Shown here: one piece after another, positions 1 to 10,500 of the stretch
How positions within the stretch are numbered: the stretch's first letter is position 1
Layout: each line of letters starts with the position of its first letter
From: Coptodactyla brooksi
Taxonomy: Eukaryota > Arthropoda > Insecta > Coleoptera > Scarabaeidae
Direction of reading: 5' to 3'
Length of the DNA stretch: 23,594 nucleotides
Assembly: GCA_033557675.1 (NCBI GenBank)
Contig: JAWQRM010000371.1
Location: 1-23,594 of the forward strand
Program-made: the position numbers and the translations under genes
Notes under the pieces: generated by a model
What the model saw: the letters and a program-made list of their open reading frames with translations, nothing else
The model's database searches: none
Told to the model about the DNA's origin: nothing

Positions 1-95
1 TAATAATATTGTGATATTTATTTTGGTCCAAATTTCCATCAATACAAACTAGCCTTACCACGCCATCTAAAATTATGTCACACCAAAAGTTTAGA
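1..95 (-). pseudogene. Tc1-like (DDE_3-type) transposase fragment, runs off the left edge
   Basis: Read on the minus strand, 3-95 stays open and gives DGVVRLVCIDGNLDQNKY, the pattern of the mid-domain of Tc1-like transposases (WG...DG...L..IDGNL....Y). The C-terminal half would lie outside the window. I could not follow the frame upstream past about 100. Confidence 0.5.
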
Positions 96-599
96 GAAAA
101 TCGTCTTTGGGGATTCTGTTGGATAATATTCCTGGGATTTTCCTTACTACACTATACATGGTTGTGCGCTGTCTCATATTCAACAATGCCTGTTTTTCTC
201 ACAATTTTTCATATTAAAGTGTGTTCTTTGTTTAATATCACTGCATTCAGAAAAATGTGAACAAATATAATGTGACAAAAAAACTTTTAAGTATATCGGT
301 CTGTATGCACAAATAGTAGTATTTGCTAATGCTATTTGAAAAAGATTTTACTTCATAACATTTTCTTTGACATACGTAGTACCTACTTTACTTCAGAAGC
401 ACATATTGCGCAAAGGTAGTTAACAAATACATTGTATATACTACCATAGTTCTTATTACTAAATCAAAATATCTCCTAAAGCATGGATGGAAAAAACGGT
501 TTGTTGATTGGAACGAGCTACACTATCAACCAAGCGAAAATTTTATATTTGTTAATTATAGCTGCATTTGGTGTGACTAATCTAAAACATTAGATATGG
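96..599. other. AT-rich stretch, nothing recognised
   Basis: No conserved coding pattern or repeat is visible. A 61-codon open frame at 75-260 has no family signature and is unlikely to be a gene. Confidence 0.4.
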
Positions 600-672
600 G
601 ACAGCAGCTGTCCCTACGGTGTCCCTGTAGGCGAGTCCGACACTCCAGGGACAGGGCCCTGGGTGCATATTC
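600..672. repeat. GC-rich cluster of small inverted repeats
   Basis: GGGACAG-CAG-CTGTCCC is a hairpin with 7-bp arms. It is followed by GTCCCTG ... CAGGGAC, again with 7-bp arms, and by GGGCCCTGGG. The cluster is much richer in G+C than its surroundings. It lies beyond the C-terminal end of the transposase at 873-1620 and may be the end of that element. Confidence 0.45.
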
Positions 673-872
673 TCAGACCATCCCAAAAAAAAATTGAAAA
701 AATTTATTTTAAATTCAATTTGCTAGGAATAGTCTGATTTATTATTGTTTATTAATTTTTTAGTTAGTGTTTTCCATGAATTTGTAGGACCTCTTCTATA
801 TTTTTCAATTTCAGACTAACAATACTCATATTTTCACAGTATTTAAATTACTTACACAAGTGGAAATTGCAA

Positions 873-1620
873 TCAAAATAGGTGCTCAAACTGGCCACCT
901 TGTCTTTTTAAGCATAAATTTACTCTATGCTTCATACTTCCAAAAATGTTTTCAAAATCATTTGGCGTTATGTATTTCTTGCATAATCGCGGCTTCCAAC
1001 TCTTCAATTGTGCAAAGCCGATTCTTAAATATATTATTTTTAATACGTTCAAATAATGGAAGTCTAGTGGAGTGAGGTCTGGACTTCGAGGAGGCCACAA
1101 TCCTCTACAAATTACACGGTGCCCATAAAATTCTTCAAATATTTTAAAGTTGCATGTACACTGTGTGGTGTGGTTCCATCTTGATGAAAATAGCCAAATT
1201 GGAGTTCATCGTCATGCATTTTTTCTATTGCATGTTGCAAAATGGCACAATATCGTTCCCTATTAACGGTATTTTTGAAGAAAATAGGACATATCTTTCT
1301 TGAGGTGGCTACTCATATGTCAATCTTCTAAGGATGTAGCGATGTTTCAATAAAGTAACACGGATTCTCTGTAGCCCGCGTTCTATAATTCTGACTATTG
1401 ATATACCCAGATAAACATACCTGTGCTTCCTCAGAAAAAAAGGTCAAGTTCAATAAATTATTATCGTTCAGATGTTCATTGAACCACTGACAATATTGCA
1501 CCCATTGATTATAGTCAGGTGGATGTAACTACTGAACAGCAGACATTTTGTAGGGCTTCCTGTGCAGGTTATGCTTTAATGCCCTGCGAATAGTGGATTG
1601 TTGTAGTGGATTTTGCCTTA
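873..1620 (-). pseudogene. Decayed DUF4817-type transposase (Tc1/mariner superfamily)
   Basis: Minus-strand reading in broken frames shows the order of a DDE transposase. It runs from QSTIRRALKHNLH (DNA-binding tail) to VQYCQWFNEHL, SEEAQVCLSGYINSQNYR (first acidic region), FGYFHQDGTTPHS (second catalytic Asp) and WPPRSPDLTPLDF (third catalytic Asp). It ends in the usual C-terminal GGQFEHLF. In-frame stops (near 1532 and 1330) and at least one frameshift (about 1300) make it dead. The longest open part is 873-1100. The N-terminal helix-turn-helix is missing because the homology stops at about 1620, where a pogo remnant of opposite orientation begins. Confidence 0.75.
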
Positions 1621-1659
1621 TAAAATTAATCATTTTTTCATTCTCATTAGATACAATTT

Positions 1660-2115
1660 TGCGGACAATATCGAATCGTTTGACAATCTTGAACAAACTG
1701 ATGTGCTAATTCAAACAATTGTGGATCTTGCTAATGAGCTTAATTTAGATGTTGAAGTGGAAGACATTGCTGAATTAGTGGATTATGCCAATGGAGAGCT
1801 AACAAATGAGAAAGAACTGAAGAAGTGAAAAAGAAATTCACGATACATGGGTTAGCTGAAGAGTTCTCCAAAATTAATGCGGCTATGTTGGAATTTGAGA
1901 CTACGGATCCATATACTGAATGTTTTAATAAAGTTGGACGTGGGATGAGTGAACTTTTAAAGTGCTATATAGAAATTTATCAAAAAAAAGAGGTTACAAA
2001 GCAAATCACGCAGGTTTCTTGTCGACTGCTACATCCAAAACCTCCGCCCTTGAAGATACAACTTTTATTTTATCGTCATCGTCTCCCTTACCCGGATCCT
2101 CTACAGAATAAATTT
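1660..2115 (+). pseudogene. pogo/Tigger transposase remnant, C-terminal part
   Basis: The reading ADNIESFDNLEQTDVLI, DLANELNLDVEVEDIAEL and ANGELTNE is the acidic C-terminal domain of Tigger/jerky-like transposases. A frameshift near 1820 moves to KKKFTIHGLAEEF, FETTDPYTECF and ELLKCYIEIYQKK, also a family signature. A second shift near 2010 leads into a Ser/Thr-rich tail. The DDE catalytic core is absent, so only the last third remains. The apparent ATG of the first frame lies before the homology starts. Confidence 0.75.
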
Positions 2116-2645
2116 GAAGTTTATTGCATAATTTTTATAATATTACAACAATCCAATAAGCTCCTCGTTTATCGACCAATTCACTTAACGACACAGTCCT
2201 CAGAATGGAACTCAGTCATAATGTGAGGAGTACCTGTACTGAACGTGCCTGCGTCATCTAGTATGAGCATGTGCACTAAGAATAGAAAAAAAAAGCATCT
2301 GATTGAAAGAACAACACTTCACTGAAGTCCCTGGTCTTAGGGATATATATGTAAATATATGTAAGTTATTTAGCTGCCATTTCATCCATCAACTCATGTA
2401 TTATCCATGCTAAGCCGCGGAAGTTTGCAAATGAACTCATACTTCGCGAAATGCTTGTAAATCCAGGATTTTCATAAGGACGATTAAAAGAGGTTGTCAA
2501 AGTTTGGAGATTATAGTCATACAAAAAAAAAAATTGGAAAAGGAAAAGTACAGTAATCTTTATTTATTTTTACTTATTAATTCTATACATACACTTTTTA
2601 GGCTCCATTGTAAATCTGAATCTGAAGAGACAAGAGGTAAGACAA
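2116..2645. other. AT-rich spacer, nothing recognised
   Basis: The spacer contains short A-runs (around 2286 and 2523) and no coding pattern I recognise. It separates the Tigger and piggyBac remnants. Confidence 0.4.
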
Positions 2646-2649
2646 ATTA

Positions 2650-3110
2650 GGGCAAAGATGCACAATGCATTGCAGGAGTAATGTAAAAGCAAATTTGATA
2701 TTTGTTGACATTGTGACATCTTTATCGTACGTTCCCAAGAAATCGAAGGCGGTCCTCATTTTGTCAACAATGCGCAATGATGAAAATATTAATATGTCAA
2801 GGGACGGTGTGGATATAAACGACAAATTGTGTGCAACTTATAATGTGTGTGGTATCAATGCCTTTGTTATTTATAAGACAGATACATTGGATATGATTAT
2901 GGTCAAAAGATGTTTTCTGAAAAAGCATGGAAAGGAATTAGTAGAACTTTACCAACGTGAACGCATGGCTGATGACTATAAACCCCGAAAAATTCGCAAA
3001 AGACGGTGACTATTTTGACGTTCAGTCTCGACCTGGAGAAGCTTCCACTTCAGCTCCCACCATAGAACAGAGAAAGCATTGTTTTCTGAGCGTTAGAGTA
3101 AGAAATATTA
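2650..3110 (+). pseudogene. piggyBac-family transposase remnant
   Basis: The reading VDIVTSLSYVPKKSKAVLIL, LSTMRND, GVDINDKLCATYNV and CGINAFVIYKTD matches the distal DDE region and insertion domain of piggyBac (PGBD4-like) transposases. Family members carry a block of about 15-20 residues between CATYNV and GINAFVIY that is missing here, so there is an internal deletion near 2850. The basic tail KPRKIRKRR ends in a stop at 3007. A shifted frame continues with EASTSAPTIEQRKHCF, the approach to the Cys-rich tail, which is lost. Confidence 0.75.
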
Positions 3111-4059
3111 TTATATTATATTATCATATTAGATATACTAAATTCACACCATAAATGGTATGTTTAATTTAATGAATATAACTATTTCATTGGGTATCCT
3201 CATCAATCAAGTCCATAAGTATATAAGAAGAAATAGTATTTCTGGTCTTGTATTTCGCGTTCAGTAATATCAACTTTTACATTTGTCTGCAAAATGTTAT
3301 AAATGGTGACACTCTTATTGCTAATAAAAACATTTTTCTGCTAGAAATAATGATGTAATTAACTTTTTTTTAATTACGTCGGCGATTAATATGCGGACAT
3401 ATTAAAGTGAGACCTGCATAAAGCTATTTATTAACTTTTTGCATTAAACACAAGTGTAAAGTTTTTTCGAGTCTACTAATATCAGAATCAAAATGGTTTG
3501 AATTTGATATTAAAAGACATTTTCTTCAAAGTTCCATAAATACATTTATGGAACTTTCTCAGAAAAATTTCTCATTAAACCGTTAGTCCTGGCAACCAGT
3601 TGCATATTTCTGGTTGTCATCAAGTTAGAGGTATATATTGTCAGGAGATTGCATGAAACAATGTGCAGCGACACATCGATCGTTGGCCTTTGGGTTAGTT
3701 GGGTAAGTAGCTGCCATGTCCGTCAGCACTTGGCCATTATATCGGCTCTATTAGAAGGCAGCATGTAACGACTGCAACCTCAGGAGGTAGCACAATGGGC
3801 TTGTTGGGATGTCAGTGCAGTAGAAAATATCACACCCTTCGTACAATAGTCAACATATTCTCACATATCTTGTTAAAGTTGTTGTTGTGGGGAAACTTAA
3901 ACTTTGTTAAAAGTTTCCCTACCATTTGGGAATATAACATTCTTACATAAAATGCCTTGAACAATTTCTCAAAGCACTAAATCCAACATAAATTTAGATG
4001 ATGGTATACACAAGAAATTCTTTTCAAATCAATGTATTTGGAATTATTCAAAAAATACA
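3111..4059. other. Unassigned DNA downstream of NAE1
   Basis: No gene is recognised. The stretch holds a perfect 30-bp hairpin (3528-3557), a smaller hairpin near 3588-3620 (TGGCAACCAG ... CTGGTTGTCA), and a patch at about 3655-3835 that is richer in G+C than its neighbours and may be a retroposed insert of unknown type. A further weak stem (GGGGAAACTT ... AAGTTTCCCT) lies near 3890-3925. Confidence 0.4.
3528..3557. repeat. Perfect 14-bp-arm hairpin
   Basis: AAAGTTCCATAAAT is followed by AC and then its exact reverse complement. With only 2 nt between the arms this is an almost complete palindrome. It could be the end or core of a small inverted-repeat element. Confidence 0.7.
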
Positions 4060-4065
4060 TTTATT
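4060..4065 (-). terminator. Candidate poly(A) signal of NAE1
   Basis: AATAAA on the minus strand lies 70 nt beyond the NAE1 stop codon, which would give a short 3' UTR. It is a plain hexamer match in AT-rich DNA, so chance is possible. Confidence 0.45.
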
Positions 4066-4134
4066 CACAAATAAATATTGAATGAAATATAAATTCGAAC
4101 ACATTCTTAAAGAAGTAAAATAAAACAAAACCTC

Positions 4135-4593
4135 TTACAAAACAAATGTCGCTGAATTGCAAGTTATCGCATCATAAATGTAGGTATTGTTTAACGGTTT
4201 ATACTGATGAGTAATCAATTTAATAACTTCGTGTGCCGCACAGCCTGCTAACATTGCTGAAACGGAATGCAATTCTGCTCCACCATACCTACATATTTCA
4301 TGGATACGTTCATCTCTAAGCATAGGAGTACATCCCCATTCTGCTAAAAGCTTCCCAATTATACTTTTGAGCTTCAGTACATCTGGTTCTACTTGATCAT
4401 CAAACTGCCCAGGGTAGGTATTAAATTCAGAAATAAATCTTTCTAAACCTCTTAAAATAACATAATATATAATTAGATTATCGGGATCTTCTAAATATGA
4501 TGATATATCAACAGCCAACGATTGGTACTCATCTGCGATGCAAGTTCCCCGTACTACATATAACTCGCTTGAATGTTTACAAAATAGCATTAC
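4135..4593 (-). CDS. NAE1: NAE1 exon 7 (C-terminus and stop)
   Basis: The exon encodes residues 383-534 and a TAA stop. It starts V-MLFCKHSSELYVVRG after the acceptor GTTTTTAG|. It holds the conserved C-terminal part: NLIIYYVILRGLERF, ICRYGGAELHSVSAM, AAHEVIKLITHQ and NNTYIYDA. Confidence 0.95.
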   Translation of the reverse strand, partial: VMLFCKHSSELYVVRGTCIADEYQSLAVDISSYLEDPDNLIIYYVILRGLERFISEFNTYPGQFDDQVEPDVLKLKSIIGKLLAEWGCTPMLRDERIHEICRYGGAELHSVSAMLAGCAAHEVIKLITHQYKPLNNTYIYDAITCNSATFVL

Positions 4594-7500
4594 CTAAAAA
4601 CGATATATAGCAAATATTAACTTATTTACTGACAAAGGTTTTCTTACTTCTTGTTCTGTGATGGCATCCTGTGATTGACCTAGATTTCTTGCAATTTCTG
4701 TAGCCCTGCGGTACACTGATTCTGCTTGAACATGAGCTTGCTTTTGATATAGTTGTTGTAGAGTCACATAACTGTTTGTATCAGCTGCCATATCAGGTAG
4801 GCTACCTCGTACTGGTAAACAACCTTCAGTTTGAACCAGCTCCCGCAATGCTGCGCACATTACCCAAAATGAAGAACTCTAAATGCATAAAATTATAAGA
4901 TTGTTGTGATACATATTTACAATAACAAATGAAATAGGAATGCCTATTTTTCTCGTATTGTGTTCTGTAATAAGCTATGTTTCACTTAAAGCTTTCCCCG
5001 TTTATATACCTGTACATATTGCACTCGCTTAAAATGAACTTTTGGTTATAAGGGACAGAATAACTCACCGGACGAATTTAGACCACTACTACTTCATCTT
5101 ACTGCCGGTTGAATGAATAAAACTGGTTTTCTATCAGGGTATTCTCATTTATCCATTATGAATTATGTAGTGTGCACTCAAAAAGTGAGTATTCTCGATT
5201 GATGAAAAGTTTATCATACGATGTGAAATTGAAAGTGGTTGCACACAAGCAGATTTGTTTAAAAAAAAAATAAATTCACTGTTTCTTATGTGTGGAAAAA
5301 TAGACTTCAAATTCAACATGATTGGTATATTAATGCTAAAAAGAAGAGTATGAGGTAATCTTCGTATCCTCGGGTGGATGAAATGTTACAAAATGCTACC
5401 AGTTTGTTAAATTATTTTAACAAAAAAAGGCTAACAATATTCCAGCAGTGGATGTGTACTGTAATTTAAAGTTGAAGAATTTGGAAAATTGCTTTGAGGT
5501 GAATTCAAGTGCATTAATGGATGATTATGCAGGTAGAAGAGAAGACATAATATTGTTTTTAGGAAAATATCTGAAGAGTGGTTGCTGCAGACAGAAACAT
5601 TGTAATTGGCTTACACAAATTTGACCTAAATTAAGCGAGAACTACACTGAAGACGACACGCTTAATGTTGACGAAGCAAGCATTTTCAATACAATGACGC
5701 CAGATAAAATGTACAAAATTAAAGGAAAATATGCAGTGGAGGTAAATTATTAAAAGAACACATCACATTTCCATTCCTCTGGTATGGAAAAGAAAAAATT
5801 ACTGATAAGTACATATGTAATTATATATGGATAGTGTTATGAACATAATCTGCAACATTTTTATTGTTTTTAGGTAAATATAAAACGTCCAGATGTTTTA
5901 GAAAAATTTAAAGTATTTCCGTGGATTATTTTGTTAACAGAAGAGCATGGATGACAACCTATTTTTGAAGAGCATTTAAATAAGTGGGACTCAGAATTTC
6001 TGGAAAAGGCAGGAAACATTTTGTTACTAGTTCTTTGGCATGTGCAGCTATACAATATAAAACTACTATTTCCTCCACCTAACGCCACATCGGTGTTGCA
6101 ATCAATGGATCAAAGAATTAATTGGAGTTTAGAACAAACTTTTTGAAAACAAAAGTTTTTTCAAGTTCGCTTGAGTAGTATGTCGTTTCTTAAGTAAATT
6201 AAGCATATTGTTGATAGTCAAGAAAATATGATTAAATACTTAAAAGAAACAAATAACAAAATAAATGTTAATTTTGTACAAATAACTGAGGCAATAAATG
6301 AATTAAATGAAAAATATTATGTAAATTCTAAAACAGATTAAAAACGAAGTCACCACTGCACCAAAATATGAAAAGCGGATGCTCGAAGCACTTTTGCTAA
6401 CCAAGTTAGCATCATCAGAAGCGATGAAACTCGACTCTAAAACAGATGTAGTTGAAACATAAGGCAGAATTCAATAACAAATGAAGTGATATACTTCAGA
6501 TCATTGATTTAGCGAAACACAAAATATTACATTCAATGTTGATATCTCCAGCAGAATTAATTGATGAAATGGAACAAATTCATTTCAACGATAAACGTTC
6601 ATTTCATTTTGAAGTATTACCTAATGGAAAATGTTTACTTGATTGAAACGTTAAATAGATTAAAGGTATATCAAAAACAAAATGTCTGTATCTAAAAAAT
6701 TTTATAACATATATTACTATTTTATAATAGTGTTTTACAAAATTTACAGTCGGTGGCCAAACAGAAAAACTCCATTAGCATGCGGTTGGTTCGTGTGTTA
6801 TTGAAATTATAAAATACTTGTGTAAATAGTGCCTTCCATTAAGAAGGACATCTGATGTTTTATTTGATAAAACTAATGGAAATTTTTTACAACTCTTAGA
6901 GGTTTTTGCAAACCTCGATGCCACTATTACCACTCATTTACAAAGATCCATAAAGAATAGTACAGTATATTATATGAGTAAAGATAATGTACCCCTTACA
7001 GTTAGAAAAGACTGATGATTTGGAAAAGTATTTAATGGATGATATATTCTATGATAAATGATATGAGATATTAGTTCCATGAAATAAATATATTTGAATG
7101 CACATTATGCATTGAATAGATATCGATATATTTTAATTTTCAAAATGGGGAAACTTTAGGGATCCTTTATATACATTAAATGATATTTATTCTAACAATT
7201 TAGAATCTTTATATGGTAATTTATGTATTATACTGAGAATGCCAGTAGCAAGTGGTAGCAAGTGACTAGCATTCCTTTTTGTGATTAAAACTAATAAAAA
7301 CCTACTTGAGGCCAAAAATCACATAGAAATGCGTTGGGTCATCATTGGCAATCGAAAACGGTATTTAAAGGTATGTAAGCACTCTAGAAACTTTATCTTA
7401 GGTGTATAAGCACTTAGGGTAAAGTTTTAACGGTTTGTAAAATTTCTTCAATTTTTTAGCAAATACCTCATAAAGTTTATTAATTTACATTTATAATACT

Positions 7501-10500
7501 AAATAATGACGACTATTTTTCATACAGAAGCGCCATTACATTATGTAAAATATTTAAAAATGTAAATTATACTTTGAATTATGAATGAATAAAATATTTG
7601 TGTTGCTTTCTCTTAATTTTTTGCCTAATAATAGGGCGCTATTGTTACTGGCCCGTCCCTGTTCAGAATGTTATACTGCGCAACTAAGTTTCTGGGTTTT
7701 TTGATCAATGAAAAATGGAAAATTTCAAGAGAAATACAAAAAATGGTTTATTCAAAGTATTGTCCCTCGCTAGCTACACATTTTAAATTAAGACGATAAA
7801 ACGACGCATATTTGCACCGAAACCGTTAATCCAACTAATCTTGCACTTCTTCGAAATTGGCCAAGTGTAGTCCAGCCAAGCCATGTGCCATCAACTGGAA
7901 CAAATGACAATCGGAAGGGGCCAGGTCTGGCGAATACAGTGGGTGGGGAAGCAGATTCCATTTCAGCATTTTGATGGTGTCGTGGACGATGGAAGTGCGG
8001 TGGCACGGAGTGTTGTCGTGCTGCAATATCACTCGTTCATGTGTTGTGTCCCATTCTGGCCATTTTTCGAGCAATGCATGGTTCAAATTGACAAGTTATT
8101 GTCGGCAACGATGCCCATTGACAGTTTCGCCCTGGTTTTCAACAGCTCATAGTACACCACTCCTTTCTGGTCCCACCAAATGCAGAGCATTGTCTTTCAA
8201 AGCAATTTGACCGTGCTGTCAATGTTGATGATAACAATTCGATGCCGGAAACTCTTTCTTTCATGCCGCAAAAGCAAAATTTCGGAAATGGCTCTTCGGT
8301 TTTCAATCTGTTTCAGTCAGCTCATGCGGCACCTATTTTCCTTCCTTTTGGATTTTTCTCATGTTTAATGCCTCCGCAAGTTGATCTTGTGCTTACATAT
8401 CATCTTCATCCAATAACACTTGCAGATAGGCCTCCTCAATAGTTTTTAGTCTTTCGGAGCACCTTGTCCTCAGTGTTGAAATAGCTATTTTTCAAGCGCT
8501 TAAACCAATCATCAGAGGTAGTTTTCAATAGTGCATGTTTGCCATAGGCCTTCTCAAGTAAACGACCTGCTTCAGCGGTATTTGTTCCAAGTTAAAGCAG
8601 AAAAGCAAAACTTCTCGCAAATGCTGTTTATTTGGCACAAAACTCGACAGCTTCGTTGTTAGAAAAAATATTTTTCCGTTGCGATATGCGTTGGTATTAC
8701 AACTGGTTATTGTTAACAGATATCCAAACTATTAAAAAAACATAACTTCGGACATGTATGTCGACTACATGTGTCGTTAGCGCCATCCATGTGTGAAACC
8801 CAGAAACTTAGTTTCGCACCTAGTAATATATACCGGGTGAGTGTTCACTTATGCCAGAACATTTAAAGGATATATGCTAAATGCGATGATTAACCAAGCA
8901 AAATTTGATAAGTATGTAAAAAATGTAATATGAAAATAAAAGAACTCGATTGTGCGCTGATGATTCCATATCTAACACATTTTGCAGTTAGTCAGAATAT
9001 TACAAAGTAATTATTGCATGAGTGATACAAAATAAAAATCTTGTGTCAATGGGCCAATGCAGAACACGTGGAATTATCGTTAGCGTACAGGGAAGATACG
9101 ACCCAAGTTTGAAATATTTGTATATGTTGTATGATGAAAGAGACAGGCAAGGTACAGTCACACAGAGTGCAACATGAGGATTCTGCTAGGCAAATGCATG
9201 TTAAATGTTGAAGACAAGATTTTGAATTCTATTGAAGAGCAACCTGATATCAGTACAGTCTATTGCAGCTCAATTTAATATATGACAACTGACAGCTAAA
9301 CGTCATGCAGCTTGAACATCCGTTGTAAACCAATGTACAAAAAACAAATCAATTTTAAAAAATCATGTAAGTTTAAATTATTTTTTATTATTTCTTTTGG
9401 ATAAATCATCAGCACTTAATATGGATTATCACTCTAAATGTTTCTACATTAATTAATACCCACACTGTATTTAACATACAAAACAAGGTCAACAATACAT
9501 AGATAATCAAAAGCTTTGTTGCCAAAAGCAACCTACCAATATTAAGTTAGATTAGTTTTCACCCTTTTTTATATTAATAGGTACTAACTACTAATAATAC
9601 TAACCTCTTGTGTAAGATTTGTGCACTTTTCATCGTCTAAGATTGATTGCACCTGCAGTGAAATTCTTGGTTGCCCAATACATGTATTAACATAATGTAC
9701 AGCTTCTTCAAAATTTTCCTCTAAATGTGGTTGTCCGTCATCACTAATAAAATTATTGGATCGAATCATGTCCCTGATCTCATTTTTGTGAAGTCTGGTT
9801 GTAGGCAGTATCCCTAGATTGAATTTATTTTACACTATGGTATTTCATGGATATGTATTATAGTTTTACCATTATGGATAGATTTAAATTTTTCTAAATA
9901 GTAATACAAAATTGAAAGAGCTGGTGTGTGACTACGCTCTTTTCTGTCCAGTTTACTTATGTCTACGGTGTCCAAGTGATCCTTTAATGCCAACCAAGGG
10001 TGCTCCAATCTCAAGTCTGGATTTTCATTATCAGGATGTACTTCAATGACTGTATGTTCTCGCATTTGTAGTCGTAAGTATGCCAAAAAACCAACACTTC
10101 TTCCAACAATTAAGGGCACGTTTGCTTCCCAGAGCCGTCTTGACAAAGGTAATAAAACCCTGCAACATTATAAAAATTGTTGAATATTACTAACATACAA
10201 GGTTTGCTCAATGAATAAACGGAATTTTCGTTTTTTTCAATTTTTTTTACTTATTCATCAATATTAATTTTGTCCCCTTCAAAGTATTTTGGTATGGCTT
10301 TTAGCTTCTTCAGTGATTCTGTCTTATCTCCTTAATGTTGGTAAAGGGTCATCTTTTCATGGTCTTTTTATTTTCGAAAATAGGAATAAATCTCAGAGGG
10401 CCATGTCCGGCAGAAAACGGAGGCTAAAGCATCATAATGGTGTTAGGGCCAAAAACTCAGGACCCAATAGGGAATTATGAGTATAATGGTGTAGAATTTC

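Larger units (their letters stand above)
4879..9604 (-). other. NAE1: NAE1 intron 5, transposon-filled (4726 nt)
   Basis: The intron is bounded by GAG|GTTAGT at 9604 and GCATTTAG| at 4879. It holds a pogo remnant, a possible fusion-protein relic, a mariner with both ends, and a DUF4817-type head, each listed separately. Apart from these I see no conserved exon, and the flanking exons join in phase 0. Confidence 0.85.

Noticed and set aside
860..1075. 71-codon plus-strand open frame
   Set aside because: It is antisense to the transposase region with WPPRSPDLTPLD on the minus strand.
7883..8442. Several overlapping plus-strand open frames of 62-89 codons
   Set aside because: They are antisense to the mariner transposase, whose D,D34D motif fixes the coding strand.
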